64,000 nucleotides of DNA from Bilabrum cf. latius (lineage: Eukaryota > Bigyra: Bicosoecida > Bigyra > Bicosoecida): NCBI GenBank assembly GCA_965178125.1, contig OZ237746.1:620001-684000 (forward strand). The letters run 5' to 3'. Below the pieces are notes generated by a model that saw nothing but the letters and a program-made list of their open reading frames with translations, was not told where the DNA came from and did no database searches. Below are positions 1 to 10,762 of the stretch, one piece after another. Position numbers and translations under genes: made by a program. How positions within the stretch are numbered: position 1 is the stretch's first letter; every line of letters begins with the position of its first letter.

Positions 1-1742
1 TCCATCGCGTCCACGATGTAGGTGTAGTACCCCGAGTCGCCCTCTGGCCGCCCCATCACCTCTGCGCTGGCCAGGCTCAAGTCATGGGCATACCTCACCG
101 CCAGAAGGTCGGGGTTGAATCCGGTGGCTGCTGACACCGGGGCCGAGTTAGAGCCCAGCTGGCCTGCGGAACCCGTCTGAGTCAGTGACCGGGTCACGTT
201 GGTGATGCCGTTCACGGTCTGACCCAGCAGACGGACGACCGCGGTGAATCCACCGGTGGGCATCCACTGCAGTGCCATGCACCCTTCCTCCACCGCGCTC
301 CCTGCCACATCCTCCACCCCGTCCCACAGACCCGTCCCCTGCACCTCCATGCTCCCACGGGTCACCACCGACATGAAGCCGAACCCCTTGATGTCACCAG
401 AACCACTCTGTCTTGTTCTCTCGTACTAACCAGAGCCTGAGTCAAGCCCCGACCAGTCAAAGGAGGCTCCGATGGCAGCGCCGCACACCGCCACTCGCCC
501 ACCTTGCCCCATCGTCGACACGCCCACCGCAGCGTACGAGGGCATCATCGACGGAAGACCGGAACTCGGCGACAGGTGCAGCACTTGCTCGATGGTGGGT
601 GGGGACGAGGTCCCCCCAGGGACTCGGAATCGCAGGAGCGCCCCCTGCGCCGCGTCCGATGGCCTCCCGCTGGCGGCCTGCCCCAGGCTCCTCAGCAGCA
701 CGTCGTTCCCGTCGCTGTCCTGGCCCAGGGTCGCGTTGTGTTCCCCGTCCATCGAAGCTGAGTACCTGACCATCAGATACAGGTCGGTGCCGTCTTCCGC
801 CGCGGCCATGCTCATGTACTCGATGCTGAGATCTGCTGCAGTGCTGCCATAGGTGGCAGCGTCCGCTTCGTTGATGGTCACGAAGCCAAGGGGAAGCCCG
901 TTGCTCAGGTTGTATGCCACGATGGAAACGCTGGGCTGTTCTAGCTTAGGCACGGCCGCGCCCGTGACTTCCGTCGGGAGGTTGCTCCCATCTGCAGAGG
1001 TGAAATCAGAGTTGTAGATGTCTAGGGCCTCGTCAGGACCCCCGTGAGTTGTGCATGCCAGGGCCAGCACGCCTGCCCCGGGCATCGCGGCAGCACCCGG
1101 GCACCTGGCCTGTTCTACTGCGGTGTCTGTGGCGGGCCCGATGGTCGCATATGCCAAGGAGCCGTCCAGTGCGTTCACGCCAATTATCATGGTGGCGATT
1201 CCCTGCAGTGTGCTGGGGGTAAGGCTGATGGAGGACTGCCCGCCCGCCACGGTGGGAGGCGTCGTGCCGGCTTCCCAAGTGGTCGCGGTCAAATCGACGG
1301 ACGCCGCGCCGCCCACTTCCACCCTGAACTCGAGCGTCGCTACGACGAGGCCATGTGCTTTGTCTTGAACGAGCGACTTTGGGGCGATGCCGGAGATATC
1401 ACCGGAGGGCGACAGCAAGCCAGTCACACCTTTCAACGCACCAGTGTCGGGGTCCAGATACAGCAGCCGTGCAACAGTTTCGGTGTTTCCTGGCGCGATC
1501 TCTAGAAGTGTTCCATCTGAAGATTCAATTTCAATGGGTGTGGACGTGCCTTCGGTCGATGTTCCGACCAGCACAACCACATGGTCTTGCGCCCTTACGA
1601 TGCCGCCAACGCGGTCGCGCTCTGTGCCAGTACGATCGTTTGGGTACGCCACCGTCCGGTTCCAAGCAAATCCAGATGGGGACGTGCCTGTTGGCCCGGC
1701 CAATGCGCACCCTGCCAGGATTGCAGCCAGCAGGACAATCAT
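1..1742 (-). CDS. Secreted protein, 3' part beyond window edge
   Basis: The chosen ATG at 1742 begins a hydrophobic signal peptide (MIVLLAAILAGCALA, then GPTG), so the product is predicted to enter the secretory pathway. The frame stays open to base 1, giving at least 580 residues, with the C-terminus outside the window. One in-frame TAG lies at 426-428; the frame continues past it for 425 bases without TAA or TGA. The protein is rich in Gly, Ser, Thr and Ala and has several N-x-S/T sites, for example NRT, NAT and NVT. I recognise no family. Stretches such as LLYLDPDTGALKG and VIGVNALDGSLAYA-like segments recall beta-propeller-type extracellular proteins, but that is only an impression. Its neighbour at 2402 is transcribed away from it. 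Confidence 0.75.
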
Positions 1743-2401
1743 GGAAACAGCCGTTCTTGTCGAGGTAGATAGCTTCACAGGTCGCGGTATCACTCGCTCT
1801 AAATGTTGTGGCAGCGCGCCTCGAATAATACACCAAATATTATGGAGCTCTTCCTGCTATTTCTGGGGTACTGCACCTTCCGCCGTGGCACCTGCAAAGG
1901 GAAACGTCGCTGTGCGACCGCGGTGCAAGTGGTCGCAAGATACTCGGAATCCAGCCGTTCGGCTGCAGCCCGCAGCTACATAAATCGTGCTCCGTTCCCA
2001 TGCAATTTACAGGTCTTGACACGACGGTCTTAGATTTACTGCATGAGCCCACTCTGGCCAAGCCAGCGCTGCCTCCGTCGGACGTAGTGCGGTGCTCGAC
2101 GGTCGGAAGCCTCCGCCTACGACCCCGGCTACAAGCAAATCCCACAGGACATGAAAGCAAAATCGAGTTCTCAAAATCGTCTACAGTACACGTGGTATAG
2201 GGCTTTTTGGATTCATAGTGGGCTGATGCTCAGCGTAGCATCGCGCCGGGCGTATCCCGGGTTCTCGATGGGACGACTCGGTGGCTACCTTCCCCCGATT
2301 CGTGGCAGGCATGCGGCGGTGTCGTGCTCCGTCAAGCAATTGTGCTATCGGTGTGCCTAGATGAGCTCTCCCGCAGAGCCAGTGCGGGCCGCGCACAGGC
2401 C
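1743..2401. other. Divergent intergenic region, 659 bp
   Basis: This lies between the start codons of two divergently transcribed genes and must hold both promoters. It is clearly more AT-rich than the flanking genes (for example around 1825-1850 and 2150-2220). I see no conserved coding frame, RNA gene or repeat in it. Confidence 0.5.
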
Positions 2402-5400
2402 ATGGAGGCACCTGCTCCGAAACCGCGCACGATCACGTCCACCCTGAAGCGAGCAAGCACTGGTGCTGGCAGCTCCAAACGATCGACGCACCCCGGGGAG
2501 ATTGTTGGACTGGACAGAACAGCGAGGCTGCTGGCGCGCACTGCCCGCAGCCTCTCTTCCCGCTGCAGGCTCCTGTTCTCGCAGATGAGCCTGTCTCTCG
2601 CGGCCGCCACCGTCGATCTCGCCTCGATTCGGGAATCCGCGGAGACGAGTGCGAGGCAGGCGGGAGGTCTGAAACGGCTGCTGCAGCAATCGGAGTATTC
2701 GCGGCACGCGGCCGAGCATCAGCTGTCCCAGGGAGCCAGGGACGTGGAGGAAGGCAAGGAGGACGCTGAGAAGTGGAGGCGGTTTCAGCATGTGACGAGT
2801 GCGTGGATGGAGAGGGTCCGACGGGGTGACGAGTGCCTGCAGCGGATCCAGCGGGCGTGGCGGGCGGCTGTGCTGCGGCGAAGGCTGGGCGCGCTGGCCG
2901 CGGCAGACGAGGTGATGGCCCTCCGTGTGGCGGTGGCGGCGAGGCGGGAGCGGGCTGCGTGCCGAGTCCAGCGGTTTCTCAGGCGCAGGGTCTCAGCCTG
3001 GTCTGACGCGGTACGGGGATTTCGGATCGCCGTGCGGGCACTGCAGAGGAAGAGCAGGCAGCTGGTGGCCGAGCGAGACGCGGCAGTGGCCCGGCAGCGG
3101 CTGTGGCAGGGGGCTCACCTGGAGACGCTTCGTCTGGCCAGGGCGGGGATCGACGCGTTGAGGTCACGGGCGGCGAGGCAGGACCTTGCGCTGCAGGGGG
3201 TGCAGCGGGCCATGAGGGGCGGGCTGGAGAGGCAGGCCGAGTGGGACCAGGGCTCGGTGGATGGGGAGGGGGGCGTGGACAGTCAGGGAACAAGCACGCC
3301 AAGGAGCAAGCAATCGTGGGGGACTGCCGCGTCACCGCGGTCTGGTAGCGCGGTGACACCGAGGGGAATTCCCCTGAGCCCCACAGCGGGGTCATACGCG
3401 GGGCCTGGGACACCTCGAGGCGCCAACAGCAGCCCGCGCGGTGACACAGAGGACACGGGTTCCAACTCGTTCGGTGATATTGCGGGGGATGATACATTTC
3501 CTAGCACTGGCACTGGCACTGGCACTGGCACTGGCACTGGCACTGGCACTGGCGCAGGTGAAACCAAGGGCGGCCCCAGGACTCCTTCCAGCCCCTCAAG
3601 TCAGGGAAGGAGCGCGCCGGGCAAGGGATCCAATGGACGAAGCAGGGCCAAGGGTGGCGCCAGGTCGAAGCGGAGGAGCGTGCGGGGCGGATCCACCGGC
3701 GGATTGGCGCAACAGGCCGCGGCAGTGCGTGAAGCGCAGGGCAGGGCCCAGCTGGCCGAGAAAGCCTCAGCCAGGATCCGAGCCATCAACGGGCGGCTGG
3801 CGGCCCAGGTCCGGGTGGTCAAACAGGAGCGCAGGCAGCTCTAGTCACAGGTGGATGCGGAGCTGAGAGTGTACTATGGGCGCGACGGGAGGCGCGATGG
3901 GCCCAGGGAGGCCCCTGCCCGAGCAGCGGAGGGGGGGGATCGTGGCGAGGGGGAGGGCAAGGCGGAAGGGGGCGGTGAAGCAGGAGGAGGAGGACGTGGG
4001 GCCTCGCTGGACCCCGCGGCGATCTCTGCCCGGCTGGCTGATGCGATCGCAGGGGAAGAGAAGGCGAGGCGGGCTGCATCTGCCCGCTTTGAGCAGGAGG
4101 TGCTGATGCACGATGAGGCACTCGGGGGGGCTGGGAAGGGGACCATGGGGTCGCAGAGCCTGCCGGATGGGGGTGATATGCGCGATGCCGAGCTGAAGCA
4201 GGAGCTGCATGCCGCCGTGGAGAGGGCGGCGAGGAGGGGAGACCCTCAGGATCCCACGCTGGTGCAGGCAGTGGCCCGATCGGTGGCCCGCAGAGAGGCG
4301 CTCGCTGATGACGCCCGGTCTCCTGCTGACCTGAGGACGGACGGAGGTAACAGAGGCAGGCTGATGCAGCTAAGGGCTGAGCGCAAGCTGAGAGACCTCC
4401 GGACGGGAGAGGCGGGCCAAGGCTCGGGGAGGGAACATGGACGCGGTGCCATGCCAGCGCCCCCCACGGCCGTGCCGGGGTCCGATTCATTCCTGGAAGG
4501 CGACAGCCAAAATCACCCCGAGGGGATTTCCCCTGGCTCACCCCTCGGCGGGGGCAAGCGGGGCAAGGCTAGGGCCAAGGGGGCGACCAAGTCCAAGTCA
4601 AAGACCCCACGCGGGGGATCCAAGACCCCCAGGGGCTCCAGATCACCGCGCGGCAACGCGTCGCCCAGAGGCAAGCAGCCCTTCCGGCCCAAGCCGCCCA
4701 CGAGGCCCACCGAGTTCCGGTTTAGCAGGAACAGCCCGCGGCAGCGGCGAGGCACCAAGCCAGCCGCAAGTGACAGCGAGGCTGCGGCAGCCACAAGCGG
4801 CATTTCAGAGGGTCACGGTGCAGTTCAACTAGGCGTATCAGACTCCGAGCAACTGGAGGGTTACGGTGATGACGCAGCCACTGGTGTCTCTGCGGAGGGC
4901 AAGGGGCGGCCCCACCGCGCAGACTCGTTCGCTGCAGCAGAGGCCCTGATGGGTCTGGACGGTGCCTCGATCGAGGGGACGGAGGCACTGGCGTTCTTGG
5001 GAGGAGTCAGGGGATCTCCCGCTCCAGGGGGACTGCCCAGGGAACAAGAAAATTCGATACCTAAGCCCAGCCTCCTGGTCAGGAAGCAGGAGACTGCCAG
5101 TAGCCCGGTCAGCGCTGATGGCGACAGGGGTGGCCCGCCTCCGCCCGTGCAAGTGCGCGGGCTCTCACCCTCCACCACACCAGCACCCACATCCACACTC
5201 ACGGCGTCACCCACGCAAGGGCGTGCAGGGCGCGGCACAGGCGCTGAGGCTGCTGGGTCCCGTCCTGGATCCAGCGCAGGGGTTGCGATTGCATCGCCGC
5301 TGGGGGGCGGTTCGGTGCGGAGACGGACGGCCAGGCTGACTCCTGGCAGTGGGGGAGGGCTGGGGGGCTGGTCGCCTGTCGCTGGCCCGCCCCGTACCCC

Positions 5401-6451
5401 TGTCCGGCCTGGCACCGATGGACCAGAGCAGCGCGCACTCCACGATCTTGCGGGCGTTGGTATGGGTGTGGGGGGCAGCAAGGAACACGCGAGCAGGACA
5501 CTTGGCCACAGCAATGCCGGGCTCACCAATGACGATGGCAATGCCGAGTCCCCGTCCGCTGCTCCGCCACTTGCTGCTGCACTTGGGCCTGTTGGTGCTG
5601 CGCTATAGAAACCAGCACCTGTCCGGGGCACAGACAAGGTGGCCCGAGAACAGGCCGGATCACGCGGCGGGCATGGGCCACTCGTCATGCGGCAGAGGAG
5701 CGCTTCGATGTCAGGCGCCATCAGCAGGGGCTCAGGCGGTGGGCAGATCGGAGGGATCGTGCCAGGCAAGGCCCGTGAATTCGAGTCTCTGGTGGGCCAG
5801 GGAAGGACGTACGGCCAATTAGGGGGCATGGACTAGAATCGGGGACTTGATTTGTTCCCTGGTGTGTCCTCCACCCCGTACACCGGTGGACCGCCGCTGC
5901 GAGTGACACCGCTAGGAAGCAGGACACTCCGGGGCCCATCTGAGGGACAGTCGCGTGATCAAGTACCAGTCGCCAGTCGGGATGAGGCTGCATGTGGCAG
6001 TGCTTCGTCGGCTGGGCTAGAGCCGGGCCCGGGGCCAGAGCCGACGGATGCGGATCGTGACCCGGGAGCCGCAGTCGACTCGGACAACCCGATGCTTCAG
6101 CTGGGCTACACGCATGGTCTGCACCCCGACACACTGAGGGCAAGCCAGCAGACCGGGATAGGGGAGCTGCGGCTGGGCCGGACCTCACGGGGAACCGAGC
6201 CAGTCAGGGGGCCGAACCCCGCGGTGGCGTGGGCGCATCAGCAACAGGACGGGGTTGGGAGAAGCAGCGGGCAAGGTGCGGGGCTGGGCGGGAGGCACCA
6301 CCGTGCAGTGCACCGGGTGAGGGCACGTCCAAGTTCGGCGGTCCCGCGGGGCCGAGTGGGGCTCTCCGGGGTTGTGGTGGGTGCCTCTGCCGGGCGCCAG
6401 AGGAACGCGAGGACGGGGCCGGTGGCTGATCCTGGGTTCCTCGAGGCGTGA
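2402..6451 (+). CDS. IQ-motif, coiled-coil and low-complexity protein
   Basis: One frame of 1,349 residues runs from ATG 2402 to TGA 6449-6451 when TAG is sense (TAGs at 3842, 5606 and 5834). Residues about 135-165 hold IQ-like calmodulin-binding repeats (CLQRIQRAWRAAVLRRR, then ACRVQRFLRRRV), in an Arg-rich alpha-helical region. The first TAG falls inside a charged helix (QERRQL, TAG, SQVDAEL), where glutamine fits well. A Gly-Thr dipeptide repeat (3505-3553) and Ser-Pro-Arg-Gly or Thr-Pro-Arg-Gly stretches follow, then long disordered sequence. The IQ motifs suggest calmodulin or EF-hand binding, perhaps at the cytoskeleton; this is inference. No catalytic domain is visible. Its 3' end converges on the sulfotransferase gene, 75 bp away. 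Confidence 0.8.
2792..2801 (+). repeat. Dispersed 10-mer GTGACGAGTG / CACTCGTCAC
   Basis: First of 14 exact copies found by eye. Plus-strand GTGACGAGTG starts at 2792, 2826, 12418, 22381, 24011, 28279, 28399, 39295, 47923 and 55932; CACTCGTCAC starts at 33934, 48815, 49686 and 63765. Three of them (24011, 47923, 49686) lie at intron 3' ends in the sense CACTCGTCAC. Near matches occur at about 28868 and 32135. Confidence 0.85.
3505..3553 (+). repeat. Hexanucleotide repeat (CACTGG)n encoding Gly-Thr
   Basis: About eight tandem copies of a 6-bp unit lie inside the IQ-protein gene and encode a Gly-Thr dipeptide run. The unit is a multiple of three, so length changes keep the frame. Confidence 0.9.
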
Positions 6452-6526
6452 GTTGCCTACGTGTGGTGGCTCTGATCCGAATCTACCTGCGTCGTGTTGC
6501 CGGTGCACCGCCATGGGAGCACTCTA

Positions 6527-8323
6527 TTATCTCTGTTTACTCATGCCACCATGTGCCTAGCTGTAGCACGCCAAAGGGGGTGCTCCCTCCCTCACCGCCC
6601 GCTTGTATTTCTCATAGGCCTGCTTCGACAGCTCGATGATCTCCTCCCCTGACAGCTATTCAAGCCCATCCCCTATCCCATGAGGCCCCGCGACAGGCCC
6701 TTCGACCACCCCGGCCATGCGAGCTGCCTGCAGGTTCATCCTGGCCAGCAGCACCTGCCTGTCCATGGAGTTCTCCTTCTGCCAAGCACTCAGGCGGCCA
6801 GTGTTCAGCGGCTGATTCACCTGGGACAACCGCAGCGCATTAAAAGTATTGATGTTCGACGGTGTATCCAGCTGCATCCTCTCCATCTCCTCTTTCGAAA
6901 TGACCTGCTGCCGCTGTCCGAGGTTGTCGGCTTTCAGCGGCTTGGCGGTCATGTTGATCATGACGGGGTCGTACTCAAGAGGCAGCCCCCTGGCCTGCAG
7001 GGCATCCGTGAGCCCACGCATGATCTCCTCGGGTCTCGTGACCACATCCTCGTAGAATACCACATGTGCTGGCAGCAGCGAAGCAATGGACTCCTTGGTC
7101 TGCAAGAGCTGCACCCGATTGAGCAGCCGCCTGCCCTTCTCGCCCTTCCGCTTGAACTCGTTCCAGTACGACCGACCGGTCGCCGCACATTTCTCTGCTT
7201 CGGTCAGTGCGGCGGCAGGGCTCGGAAGAGGCAGCGCCTGCTGCGATCCCCCCTCTTCCTGGGCGTCCTTTCCCTTGTCCTCCTCTCCTCCTGCTTCCTT
7301 GTCATCGTCAATCACAGCGTCATCCTCATCCTCCTCGATACTCTCGTGGGGATTTTCTGCACCCTATCGAGCCATTGCCGCTGGGGAGGGTTTCGGCAGC
7401 TCCCGCATCCCATACGCCAGCAGCCTCGCCCGCAACCCCTCGTCCTTGACAGCCATGAGACCCTGCTCCCGCAGCATGTACCACGCCCAACGGTAGTGAT
7501 CGCGGAGGGCACATGGGCTGCACTTGAATGCAGCGTCCAGCTCGCTCACCTCGAACTCTCGCTTGATGACCGACCACACGGAATCGAGGGGGTCCCTCAC
7601 CTGATAGACCAGGGCGGCGACGTCCCAGCGCACCTGCGCTTCGACGTACGTCTCGTTGTCGAACGTCTTGATCGGGCTTTCGTTGGTACGCTCAAGGACA
7701 TTCAAGAAGCCCTAGAAGTCATTTCCCGTCTTCTTCGCGACAATCAGAGGGAGGGGCTTGGGCTTCTTGGGCTTCCGGCGCAGCACAATCTTCTTCAGGC
7801 TGTTGCCGACCTTCCAGGAGCATCCCTGGTCTCGGGAGGCCTTCGTCCCGGGACCTAGCCACTTACATGGAACTAGACCGTGCCTGAGAACGGGGCCGTC
7901 CAGCGTGTGCTCAACAGTCCCGGATCCGGCAGCGAGCATGTGTCGCATCAGCGTAGTGCCCGAATGGTGGAAGCCACAAACAAGTAGAATACTGCCATAC
8001 ATGTGCTTCTTGGGCGATTGTATATATGACACATCAACAGATGGACGCATTCCACCCCGAACCAGCCTGGGACCATTGTTAGTTTGCACCACAAAACCTG
8101 GCACGCGTGCTACCTTGTCCCCTTCGGCCTATGAGGGTGAAACAAATACCACTGAGTACAAAATGACCGCAAGCAGGCATACAGATACTACGACAATGAG
8201 TCTTTTAGTATCGAAACACGACCGATTCATCGAAAAGTGGGAATACAGTAGTAAAAAGCGCTGCTGGTTCACCAGGGTGCAGCCCACTGTGAGTGCCCGA
8301 CACCCCGGGGCCCGGCGGGCCAT
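6527..8323 (-). CDS. Type II membrane sulfotransferase (Golgi-like)
   Basis: Predicted PAPS-dependent carbohydrate sulfotransferase of 598 residues, ATG 8323 to TAA 6527. A short cytosolic N-terminus precedes a signal anchor at about 42-61 (LIVVVSVCLLAVILYSVVF), the topology of Golgi sulfotransferases. The 5'-phosphosulfate loop is GFHHSGTTLM at about 117-126, and the 3'-phosphate motif is YQVRDPLDSVWSVIKREF near 240-257. Five in-frame TAGs (8129, 7712, 7364, 6656, 6557, given as the lower coordinate) separate the anchor, the P-loop, the 3' motif and a C-terminal helix under the standard code; only TAG-as-sense rejoins them into a complete enzyme. It is divergent from a GT61 gene, which suggests shared work on glycans. 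The acceptor sugar cannot be predicted. Confidence 0.85.
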
Positions 8324-8470
8324 GCTACTCTCCGAAGCTACCGCTGTGTTGTCGGACAGGCGGCCGACTGCTGTAGGCCTGCATGGGAGGCCACCTTCGT
8401 CAATGTCAGGAGTGCACCAAGCTCTGTCCCGGGAGGGTCAGTGAGCTCCTCACCTTTCATGCCAAACGGC

Positions 8471-8985
8471 TCACTGCCGCTGAGTAGACTTGTTCGTGAT
8501 GAACCGGTACGCCGCATGGTAGGCGCACCTCAGTGTGGGCTTGGCCCTGCCTTCGAAGCTGACAAACGCAATACACACAGTGCCTGTGGTCTCGGGCGAG
8601 GCACCGACCGTCGCCAAGACGAGAGTGCCTTCGCTCTTCGCATGCCACGAAAGTGACGTGGTCTGTCCCAGGGTAGGTGGGGCGCTGTGGCTCCACATGG
8701 CCGCCGGCATCGTCTGAATGACGAGCCCGTGCCAGTGCTGAAAACTTCGCTGTGTCTGCGGCTAGCACAGTCCCGGACTCCAGCAGGGTTGCTACGCCCA
8801 GTCACTGCGGTACGTTCCTTGGTACTACTGGTGTATTTCTTGTCGCAACCCTGGACGGTCCGTACGCTTGGTCGATTAGTAACGTGCACTTGCATGGGGT
8901 TTTCTAGTTCCGGATTTCTTTTTATGATTGACCGAAAGTAAGATTCGGGTGCTTCCACCCAAAAATTGCGACTGAAGCGTCGCAT
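8471..8985 (-). CDS. Possible small gene, uncertain
   Basis: Weak candidate. A 79-codon frame from ATG 8710 to TGA 8471 has balanced composition (TGTVCIAFVSFEGRAKP, RCAYHAAYRFITNKS) and is preceded by an acceptor-like TTTTCAG. A possible first exon starts near 8985 (MRRFSRNFWVEAPESYFRS). I recognise no family, and the splice pattern is a guess. The region could equally be only the shared promoter of the sulfotransferase and GT61 genes. A transcript read crossing the proposed junction would settle it. Confidence 0.25.
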
Positions 8986-9013
8986 ATTTGTTGAATTGCG
9001 GCAGACTGCTAGC

Positions 9014-10510
9014 ATGCTACTCGTGTCGCTGGCTCGATGTGCAGTTGTGTGTGTGGCATTCTAGGTTTCCTTTGCAACACCTCAATGGAGACAGGCACTT
9101 GAGTACCACCTGCCGTCCATTGGCGGAACACGCAACCATCCTAGCAACAATTTCGATTTACTCAGCAACTCAACATATCCGGTAGATACTAAGTGGGATC
9201 ATGTGGATGCTCCCCCATCCAGGTTTGGTTGCCTCGGTTTTGGTCCAAAGTCAGAGGTTCACACGGTCCGTGATGGGAAGAAAGACGATAACAGCTGGGC
9301 AGTGGCCAACGTTATATTTACCGGTGGGAAATTCTTTCTAGGAGGGGCAGACGTGACCCCGAGAGTCGCTAGGGTCTCGATTACGAACCAGCCAAGCCTG
9401 AATGTCTCCAAATGCAGCGATGATAATACGCTGCGCGAGACGTGGTACGTCACCGAGTTTTAGACCTCGCATAATATGTATCATGCTCATAACAACAACA
9501 TCTTGCCCCTCTATAGGGCCCTGGCCATGATGAACGATACGAACAACCTAGAGGCGGCTTGGATCGCAGACCTGCTGCAAGCGGCTCGTGAAGACGGGCA
9601 GCAGGGCGCGTCACCAGATGCAGGGAGCTAGTAGAGAGTAGCCCGGGAACTGCAGCCCTAGAAGAAGCCCCTCCCTGCTGGGGGGGCCTGTGGCAGGGAA
9701 CACAAGGAGGGGGACGGGGACCTGGTCACTCTCGTTGCGGGACCGTACACCTAGAAGGGCAAGGACCTCGTTGCGCCCATCGTGAAGAGCATTGTCCCAA
9801 GGATATTCACGACCTTGGCAGCGGCAAACGAGTTCGCCCATACGAAAGGCGGTGGCACGCTGTGCCTCGAGCGCGTGTTCTTCGGGCGCATGCCGCGAGT
9901 CTTCACCCCGTACTTCCCGCTCACCATGGGGTACGCCACGGAGCAGACTTTCCCTAGGTATCGGTTGAGCTAGCTGACCCGTTTGGGCATGCGAGACATC
10001 ATCCATCGCACCCCCAAGTGGCCCCCCAGGGCCGTGTTCATCCTGAGGCAGGGCACGAGGACCATGGCGAAGGAGTCCAAGGAGCTCCTGCAGCAGTACT
10101 TGGGGTACCATGGCGTGTCCCTTGAGCTCATCAACCCAGGGGCGCTGAGTCTTCCCGAGCAGATGAAAATGGCGGCCAACACTGATATTCTCATAGGCGT
10201 GCACGGGGCCGGTTTAGCGCTGGTCACCTACATGAAGCCGGGGAGCGTTGCGCTTCAAATTCGCCCCTGCAATCTCAACTACTGGGAAGACGCCCTGTTC
10301 ACCAAGTTCGCCATCCTGAACGACGTGGACATGCTGGGCTACCAGGAGCAGTGCAAGGGGAAGGAGGGCTGGAACAAGAGGGACGTGGACTTTAGGAACG
10401 CGAAGAAGCAGACAGACCATCATATCGCCACCCTCGTGTCTAAGCTGCTACTCACCTACGTCAAGAGGCACAAGGTGCGCGACGCGGCACAGTGGGAGGA
10501 ATCGCACTGA
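9014..10510 (+). CDS. Secreted GT61 (DUF563) glycosyltransferase
   Basis: A 498-residue protein from ATG 9014 to TGA 10508-10510. The N-terminus is a signal peptide or anchor (MLLVSLARCAVVCVAF) that itself contains a TAG. The GT61 core is clear: HNMYHAHNNNILPLYRAL near 153-170, FILRQGTRT, then LSLPEQMKMAANTDILIGVH ending in GVHGAG at 395-400, with a following GSVALQI-type strand. GT61 enzymes transfer xylose, arabinose or GlcNAc in the Golgi or ER; the donor here is unknown. Seven in-frame TAGs occur (9062, 9461, 9629, 9632, 9659, 9752, 9971), two of them adjacent. TAG 9461 sits one residue before the conserved HNMYH block, so this gene cannot be read under the standard code. Confidence 0.88.
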
Positions 10511-10762
10511 TAAAGGGGGATTATACCATGCGACGCTCGTTCCAGCTGCCATGTTGTCGTTTTTAGGAGGCGACAGTGTTGCGAGACCCCCTCCTTGAGT
10601 GCATTGCATTGTACTGTATTGCTGGGTTCCGGGTGAAAACAAATAAGGATCCATGAATAAACTCGATTCGAACGAATTGGATGAGTCTACAATATCCAAA
10701 ACAACATTACCAGAGGTAACCACAAGGCAATTGCCGCGCGTACACCCATCACTCGCGCAAAC

